Made by a program: the position numbers and the translations under genes | Notes under the pieces: generated by a model | The model's input: only the letters and a program-made list of their open reading frames with translations | The model's database searches: none | What the model was told of the DNA's origin: nothing | NCBI GenBank assembly: GCA_937950315.1 | Contig: CALFDU010000010.1 | Span: forward strand, 1-34,670 | Direction: 5' to 3' | DNA from: an uncultured Saprospiraceae bacterium | GTDB taxonomy: Bacteria > Bacteroidota > Bacteroidia > Chitinophagales > Saprospiraceae | Length of the DNA stretch: 34,670 nt | Part shown: in pieces, positions 34,589-34,670 of the stretch | Numbering within the stretch: the first letter of the stretch is position 1 | Layout: each line of letters begins with the position of its first letter

Positions 34589-34670
34589 TTAGCTTTGCTT
34601 AAGCTTCAATGTTTTAATTTGAGTTTCAATCTGTTCGATTCGCGCAAGTCCATCAGTGAGTTTCTTTCGC
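34589..34670 (-). CDS. C-terminal end of an unidentified gene, cut by window edge
   Basis: The minus strand is open from the right edge to a TAA at 34589-34591, encoding 26 residues (RKKLTDGLARIEQIETQIKT and six more). The Lys/Glu/Ile/Leu pattern is that of a charged helix. It ends 12 bases before the YfhO start, as expected for an upstream gene in the same operon. Too short to name. Confidence 0.45.
   Translation of the reverse strand, partial: RKKLTDGLARIEQIETQIKTLKLKQS

Overview
The window reads as chromosomal DNA from a free-living, probably marine, member of the Bacteroidota. The evidence is a SusC/SusD outer-membrane pair, type IX secretion sorting domains on two secreted proteins, promoters of the Bacteroidota form (TTTG, about 19 bases, TAnnTTTG), and a futalosine hydrolase for the alternative menaquinone pathway. 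The DNA is visibly AT-rich. No tRNA, rRNA, CRISPR array or intact insertion sequence was seen.

Layout. (1) 1-1574: a HipB/HipA-type toxin-antitoxin pair on the minus strand; hipA runs off the left edge. (2) 1707-12936: a minus-strand uronate catabolic locus, most likely for alginate oligosaccharides. In transcription order it encodes a FadR-type GntR regulator, SusC, SusD, a terminator hairpin, a KdgF-like cupin, an MFS uronate-type carrier, an SDR reductase, KDG kinase, KDPG aldolase and an unusual Nramp homologue. The inferred flow is: oligouronides enter through SusCD; KdgF linearises unsaturated monouronate to DEH; MFS imports it; SDR reduces it to KDG; KdgK and the aldolase yield pyruvate and glyceraldehyde-3-phosphate. 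No polysaccharide lyase lies in the window. A perfect Bacteroidota promoter precedes the GntR gene, and three tandem copies of TGGTCAACCA lie on and just after its -7 box, a strong candidate for local control. (3) 13233-14777: a helical, TPR-like protein of unknown function. (4) 14959-19851: a plus-strand run with an outer-membrane barrel, futalosine hydrolase, signal peptidase I, a beta-propeller-like exported protein and a BtuF-like protein that lacks a signal peptide. (5) 19900-21483: a secreted subtilisin-family protease with a T9SS tail. (6) 21473-28929: a surface-polysaccharide region with flippase, GT4, UDP-sugar dehydrogenase, sulfotransferase, GT2, LicD-type transferase and methyltransferase. 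(7) 28939-31989: small secreted proteins, including a 65-residue stub resembling the start of the LamG/T9SS type B protein that follows. (8) 32147-34576: a large YfhO-type membrane protein, with the last codons of another gene at the right edge.

The observations most worth following are the Nramp homologue that has lost every recognisable metal-binding residue while sitting in a sugar-acid operon, the triple operator over the GntR promoter, and the stub and repeat proteins around 29-32 kb.
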